Assembly: GCA_022813625.1 (NCBI GenBank)
Contig: JAKLMB010000018.1
Span: 310,001 to 374,000, forward strand
Origin: Aaosphaeria pasadenensis
Taxonomy: Eukaryota > Ascomycota > Dothideomycetes > Pleosporales
Length of the DNA stretch: 64,000 bases
Direction of reading: 5' to 3'
In this document: in pieces, positions 58,324-64,000 of the stretch
How the letters are laid out: the number at the start of each line of letters is the position of its first letter
Numbering within the stretch: position 1 is the first letter of the stretch
Translations under genes and position numbers: made by a program
Notes under the pieces: generated by a model
Database searches by the model: none
Told to the model about the DNA's origin: nothing
Seen by the model: only the letters and a program-made list of their open reading frames with translations

Positions 58324-59295
58324 GAGCAAGGATGCGGGCATGGAGGTGTGCGGTATTGTGCTGTTTGGAAACAATACGTGGCCAGGCTACATCTTTCGAT
58401 GAGGGTCAGTGTATTGGACTGGACTGGACCGGATACTGTGGGATTTGGGAGGAAGAGAGCTGGGGTGAGGCAGGTTATGGGAGTCCAATATATCACGTGG
58501 ACGATACGGTACCAGCATTGTGATATAGTGAAATTTCAAATCCTTATAGTCTATGTGAACATCATGTACACTTTCCTAGGTCTGAGTGGTCTGAGTGGTG
58601 GGTTACTTGCTATGTCGACGTAGGGTGAGGTTGCGCTTGCAAAGAATAACGGGCATCGTTGTACCCAACCATGAGATGACACAAGTGGGAGTCACTCTGC
58701 AAAAATGCACAGACTTATCCGAGCATCTCTACGAAAATGTTTCATGTATAATCGCTTGAGAAACTATGTTGTGTTACCCAAATCAAGATTGATCGTTTGA
58801 GACTTGCGAGTTTATGTGACGTTCGGAGCGCATGAACCACCAGTGTTTTGTTTACCCCATTGCGCAGCTCCCAAGACATTGGCGAGCTGCACTGTCATGC
58901 GACCCGTTGACGTATTTCGTTTACAACAGATCATGGATCGCTCGAGACATCCCTGTTATTACATTGGTCAATGCGAAACCAGGCACTGAGGGGGAGGGAG
59001 CTTGGCAATATTGGGACGCCTTTGCACGATATTTCCATCGATATTGAGGCACAGCTTGTGTCACATTGCGGCACGGTAAGTTCGATTGCGAAACTTTGGG
59101 TCACTAGTAGTTGAGTACACTTTTGAGATGGTTGTGTTTGAATGCGTATTATTATGTTCGTTTGGAAATTTTTATAGTACATGAGATCGTTCTCAAAACA
59201 CTTCCTCCCAACATTAAAGATCTCATTCGATCATGTCCAACAGTCGTACCGATAAAACGTTCCAGCCAATTTCAAAATGCCCAATCTTTTACTCT
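58324..59295. other. Convergent 3' intergenic region
   Basis: About 1 kb between the small secreted protein gene (+) and the CFEM gene (-) stop codons. No gene is seen. A short GGTCTGAGT duplication lies near 58580-58600. Confidence 0.45.
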
Positions 59296-59926
59296 TTACA
59301 AAGCAAGGAGAGCGATGGCGGCAGCACCAATGACACCGATGGCCTGGGTAGCCTGGGCAGCGGCACCAGTGAACTCAGAGACGGTTGCGGATGGGGTGGA
59401 GGTGGGAGCAGTGCCGTTGCCAGAGGGGGTAGCGGTGACAAGGGCTGAAGAGGCAGCAGAGCTCTGCTCGGGAGTCTCGGAAGGAGTGGCGGAGGGAGTG
59501 GGAGTGGAGCTCTCCTCAGGAGTCGCTGAGGGAGTGGCGGAAGGAGTGGGAGTGGGAGTGGGAGTTCCCGCAGCGCTGCTGGAACCGATGACAGGAACCT
59601 GAATTGGAACACCAGCCTGCTTGCAGGTACCCTCGACGGCCTCGATGGTCTTCTGCTGGTCGGCGGCCTCGCAAGCCTTCTGGACGCAGGGAATGGCGGA
59701 GGAGAAGAGGCTGTCGGCCTTCTCGCAGTGGCACTTGAAGTCATCAAGGGCCGGGCAGCCATCGTTGGAGAGAGGAGTGAGCAAGCACGAGAGCTGTATC
59801 GAGTTAGAAGTCAAGCAGCGCACAATGGAACACAAGGAGACATACAGCGCATTGCGGGATGTTGTCAAGCTGAGCAGAGGCAACAGAGGCCAAAGCGATG
59901 AAAGAAGCAATAGCGAAGGTCTTCAT
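59296..59926 (-). CDS. CFEM-domain GPI-anchored protein
   Basis: Exons are 59926-59846 and 59793-59296, giving 192 aa. The true N-terminus MKTFAIASFIALASVASA is a signal peptide on the first exon. Splicing joins QLDNIPQCA to LSCLLTPLSNDGCPALDDF, completing the eight-Cys CFEM domain (CxxxC, then Cys in NDGC, KCHC, IPC, KAC and GTC). An Asp precedes the CHC segment at the position used for haem-iron binding in characterised CFEM proteins. A Ser/Thr/Pro-rich stalk with TPTPTPSATPSATPE repeats follows, then a hydrophobic tail (AIGVIGAAAIALLAL) fitting GPI attachment. CFEM proteins act in the cell wall in haem/iron capture, adhesion or signalling. The single-exon reading that starts at 59910 is wrong, because it lacks the signal peptide and first Cys. 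Confidence 0.93.
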
Positions 59927-62786
59927 GTTGATTGATATGTGATTGAAGTTTCAATTCCTAAGCGAATGGGAATGTTGAGATGTCTGTGTAGATTCGGTAC
60001 GAGATCTTGAGCGAGAAAAAGACTGTGAACTGCCGCTCCAGATGCAGGCACTCGCCAGTGTTAAATATTGATTCTCTCCCTTCGTCGAGCAAGGCACCCA
60101 GGGTCAGACCTTCGGTGTCACATGCAGTACTCTCATAACCATCCAAGTTTCCGGAGCTATTACCATGATGCGGAAGGCATGCAGACTTTCCGCCCCAGAG
60201 CCGCGGCAACATGGGGTGAGGGTCAGGGCGAATCTTTCTGGGGTCTAGCCCCGCATTAACTTTGCAAATCCAGCGGGGATATTTGCCTTCAATGAAATAG
60301 CTCGTGAAGCTGCCATGAAAGAAGGAGAAAGAATTCATCATTATGGCAGGAGGCCGTCCGAGATGGTGTTGGCTATTGGCCCGCATGTGCCCAACATACT
60401 AGGAGGTGGCTTTTGGGTGTATAGGATGTTGTCGAATCGGGTTCGGAGCGACGCACAAAACAGGCCAAGGCCACTAACCCCAGACGCTACCCCGGGCCAT
60501 CATTGGACAAGCATTTGTCCTGAAGACGTTGATCAATGGCACCCGGTCGGACACCATCCGTTTCGAGTAAGAGAGGTTGGAGGGAAATGGTTGGGGAAAT
60601 CTGGGGAAATCTCGATGCCCAGCAACTTCTTGGACAAGAGGTAGGCTTAATTGAAGTCTCGGTGGGTGGTCTGAAGCCCATTCTTGTCAGGGCGACGATG
60701 GTCCAGTGGGCGGCGCAAAGCTGAATACTATTTTCATTTACGTTGTGAGACCATGCCCCTTTACCGTACTCATAGATGCGTTGGACTTGTTTACGTACCT
60801 TGTGTGACAATGTTTGCAAGCCGTCCATCTGCTTTGCGCTATTCTGCCGGTAGGTTCAGCGCCACTGACAAACAGGACGCTAATGCTCCCACACACAACT
60901 TTGCCATTACGGATGAGGGCACGATGGACACTAATCTTTTTTCATTTATCGCGCAACAATTCCTGCCAGTCACAGACAAGGCGTTGCGAATCCCAGCAGA
61001 GTTGCATCCGGAGTTGTAGCCAAGTCCAGTAAAAAGTTGTCTCGTTCGGTGTAACCGACCGATCTTCGTATGTACTTGTATAATCGCTTTGCCATTCTAC
61101 CACGTACCTGCATCCGTGGTTTGCAGCGTACCGGAGCACACAGAGCGGATGGCTCGGCTTAGAGACATTGTGACTTGATGCGTGCAGAAGTGCAGTCTGT
61201 CGAAGTGTAGATAAAGAGCAATTGACCCTCCCGTTCAGACACAAGATTCAAATCCTTCGTGATGCTGAAATTGAACGGGTCGTTCTCTTGTAAGCATCCC
61301 TCGGTTGCACGTGCGTGCGGAGAACCATACAACCCTGTGCAAGTCGGAACCTGGAGAAGCAGGAATAAAATGGCGATCAGCAAGGACGGGCGATCGGAAG
61401 TGCATACACGACGTTTTGTGCATGGAATCTTGAGCATAAATGCAAAACACACTGTTGACTGAGTGTGGCCAAATGCTACCGACTATTTATTCACATGCTG
61501 GTGCTGCGAAAGGAGGAGTGGACGCCGCATCATTTCCAACTTCTTGGAAGTATTGAAAGGTCCTGACCATGTTTGTGGCGGTTCCCCATTGATTGCAAAG
61601 GAATCCAGACGACTCCAAGCCAAAATACACCGCAGTCAACGTGGTAATAGACCAACTGCTCAAGCAGCACGATCATTACAGGACGACACTCAAGATGCTG
61701 GACCTTGCCTCAGTATATGGATAATACACACGCCATGGAATTCCAGCGAGTACAATCAAGTACTAGCTTGATCCTTCTACAAAGTAGGTAAGAGCCGAAT
61801 GTTGTCTAGGGCAACTGACCAGCGTGAAAGCATGGCGCGGTTTGTTGAGGGTCGATGGCGGTATTTAAGCGGATACAGACTTGCAGAAGCTCTTGGACGA
61901 CATGCTCTCCATCCGAGAGGAAACACTTCGTGGCGAGGGTGAGACGAAGGGTACCTTGACGCTGGAATAGCCTTGGAGAGAAATGACGGAAACTTGGAAA
62001 GCCAGTCACTGTAGTGCCGTGTTTGATACGCCCAACTTGGATTCTCGAGGGATATTCGAAAGCTTAACAACAATTTGTTATTACGTCATGTCTGTATCGC
62101 AACTGCAACATGATGGTATTTTTTTGAACGCCATGCGGCCGCGCAGGAACACAATTCTGGAACCTGGCCGCAGATGAAGTTTGGTCTGCTCTGGGCAGCG
62201 GCTGGCGATCAATCCCTTCGTTTGATGCCATGCAAACAATTCCGCATTTGTTGTGCATACGGTCTGTACTGAGCAGGCTTTCAGTTTCCAGTGGCAGTCG
62301 TTACGCGCAGTCGTTGAGTTTGCCCAGTTATGTTGGTAATGTTAATGCGGGTCGAAACAACTGTCAAACGTAGCAGAGCCAGAAAGTTCCCATATGCTCT
62401 TCACCCCAAACTTTTCTTCTAGGCCATCGAGTACGAAACAAAGCCTCGGCTCGTTATCAGTAATGTGTAGCATGTTGCGAAGATGGCCAGATCATCCATG
62501 ACTTGAGAGGAGTGATGTCTTTATGAGTATAACTGGAGCGCCTTAGAATTCACTGTGAAGAACACCAATAAGAAAAACCTCTGGGGCGTCATGCTGTATT
62601 TATGGCTCCATCAATGATGTTGACATCGTTGCCAAAGAGCACACCATGCCAAGATATTGAATCATCATGACTGGGGAACAACGTATATCCGTGACGCGCT
62701 AGTGAAATGTTCGCGGAGGTCATCGCGAATGTTGTAGCTCGGTGCTTTCCAACTTCAACGCCAAATCCCATTATTAATACCTCAGA
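59927..62786. other. 2.9 kb gene-free region
   Basis: It separates the divergent CFEM gene (-) and prp46 (+). I read all frames and find only short ones without domains, signal peptides or plausible splice chains. No repeat family or RNA gene is recognised. Confidence 0.5.
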
Positions 62787-64000
62787 ATGTCGCTCGAAGA
62801 CCCCGAACAACTCGTCCGCACGTCTGCGAAACGTACTCGAGAGATTTTCGCCGCAGATTTTGCTTCCCCGGCCGCCTTGGGACATTCCTCAACATCTGCA
62901 TTCTCAATTCCTCCACCGTCGACTTCCTCGCAAGATCTCGCTGATCAAATTAATGTGTCATCGCGTATACGGAATGAATATGAACATGTGAGAGAACTTC
63001 CGCCTGCGTTGGCGCAGAAGATGGCCAGCGCGGCGTCTACGGCGGCAGAGAGGCGAAAGAAGATCAAGAATGCGAATGCAGAGGAGCAAGCCTCTGATCC
63101 TAAGATGCGCAAAATGATTGAGGGAGCTTCCGAAAAGGCGGATCAGGCAAAATCGGCACAGTCTACAGCCTTGACATTGAGGGCAGGTGGAAAGGGCGCG
63201 GCGCCCAATGCGACAGGTCCTACTCCTATGCGAAATCTCCCATCCAGCGCCTTGGTGAGGAAAGACACGGTGCGACAGGTGAAACCTGAGTGGCATGCGC
63301 CGTGGAAAGTGATGCGTGTGATATCTGGTCATATGGTGAGCAATCTCATGAAAGGAAGATTGAAGATTTCATTAACCAAAAGCAGGGTTGGGTTAGGAGT
63401 TTGGCGACAGACCCCGACAATCAGTGGTTTGCTAGTGGAGCAGCCGATCGAACAATCAAGATCTGGGATTTGGCATCAGGATCCCTGAAATTAACCCTCA
63501 CGGGTCACATTTCCGCTGTCAGAGGCTTGGTACGTCTGAATGTCTAACATCCCTCCTAGAGTCATGATTGCAACTACTACGACTCTTCGGAGGGTTGGAT
63601 CCTTCATTTTTACCTCCGCTAACAGAACGCAGGCTGTCTCTCCGCGGCATCCGTATTTGTTCTCCTGCGGAGAGGACAAAATGGTGAAGTGTTGGGATTT
63701 GGAGAGGAACAAAGTCATTCGCCATTACCATGGACATCTATCTGGCGTATACACTTTGGATATCCATCCTACCCTCGACGTTCTTGTGACAGGTGGACGC
63801 GATGGCGTAGCTCGTGTATGGGATATGAGAACACGCACAAACATCCATGTCCTTTCGGGTCACAAAGGGACGGTAGCGGATTTGAAATGTCAAGTAAGTC
63901 ATATCAATACTTCCTGTTTCGTGATAATGCTTCTAACGCATAATAGGAAGCAGATCCCCAGGTTATTACAGGCTCAATGGATTCTACCATCAGACTTTGG
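62787..64000 (+). CDS. prp46: Pre-mRNA splicing factor Prp46/PLRG1 (WD40), 3' end outside window
   Basis: Exons so far are 62787-63335, 63386-63529, 63633-63893 and 63947-64000 (open at the edge), giving the first 336 aa. The N-terminus is Ala/Lys-rich and helical; VKPEWHAPWKVMRVISGHMGW leads into the WD40 propeller. Visible repeats read WFASGAADRTIKIWDLASG, LFSCGEDKMVKCWDLERN, LVTGGRDGVARVWDMRT and ITGSMDSTIRLW, each with the usual GH..WD spacing. This match to PLRG1/Prp46 (Prp5 in fission yeast) is strong. The protein is a core member of the Prp19/NineTeen complex in the catalytic spliceosome. Introns are 50-103 nt. Confidence 0.95.

Noticed and set aside
59296..59910. Single-exon start for the CFEM protein at 59910
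   Set aside because: It reads through an intron and loses the signal peptide and first Cys, which are on the exon at 59926-59846.
61230..61290. tRNA T-loop-like GATTCAAATCC
   Set aside because: No acceptor, D or anticodon stems can be drawn around it.

Overview
The window is nuclear DNA of a filamentous ascomycete (Pezizomycotina). The evidence is short GT..AG introns (mostly 45-160 nt) in nearly every gene, no operons, long CT-rich leaders, and family hallmarks such as a Cot-1/NDR kinase, a CFEM GPI protein, a cAMP-receptor-like GPCR and an Mdm1-type sorting nexin. A Dothideomycetes-like lineage is possible, but I cannot fix the class from sequence alone. I rebuilt the exon structures by hand from splice sites, reading frame and remembered family conservation. 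I place 23 protein-coding genes, the last one cut by the window end. I see no convincing tRNA, rRNA, CRISPR array, prokaryotic island or secondary-metabolite cluster.

Layout. 1-3,887: a 1.4 kb leader almost without ATG, then an Rsc7/Swp82-type chromatin-remodelling subunit. 3,888-7,664: gene-free, with a G-run block, a 10-bp minisatellite and an AT-rich stretch. 7,665-15,848: a polytopic membrane protein (-), a GST-like protein (+), a small methyltransferase (-), a mitochondrial single-pass protein (+) and ESCRT-I Vps37 (-). 18,097-25,647: a 1,066-aa coiled-coil protein and the Cot-1 NDR kinase, both on +. 26,950-35,061: Rpb12 (-, with a tiny last exon), a GPI-type Cys-rich surface protein (+), Vps11 (-) and the mRNA-export adaptor Yra1/Mlo3 (+, with a 642-nt intron inside the RRM). 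37,796-48,451: aldehyde dehydrogenase, GPCR and Mdm1, separated by degenerate repeats. 49,040-58,323: an SDR, a Fat1-type acyl-CoA synthetase, V-ATPase subunit C (-), glycine-cleavage T protein, a 170-aa unknown (-) and a 127-aa Lys/Gly-rich secreted protein. 59,296-64,000: a CFEM protein (-), a 2.9 kb gene-free gap and the start of the splicing factor Prp46/PLRG1.

Themes. Most genes are conserved housekeeping genes. Four serve the endosome-vacuole system (vps37, vps11, V-ATPase C, mdm1), but they are scattered on both strands, so I do not read this as a cluster. Three encode cell-surface or secreted proteins. Several divergent pairs share short promoters: V-ATPase C/gcvT with 256 bp between ATGs, methyltransferase/mitochondrial protein with 365 bp, and vps11/yra1 with 581 bp.

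The parts most worth checking are the ATG-depleted leaders with single short uORFs before rsc7 and cot-1, the uORF overlapping the mdm1 start codon, the oversized yra1/mlo3 intron (compare the autoregulated YRA1 intron of budding yeast), the RIP-like dispersed repeat around the GPCR gene, and the tiny coding exons that automatic annotation tends to miss.
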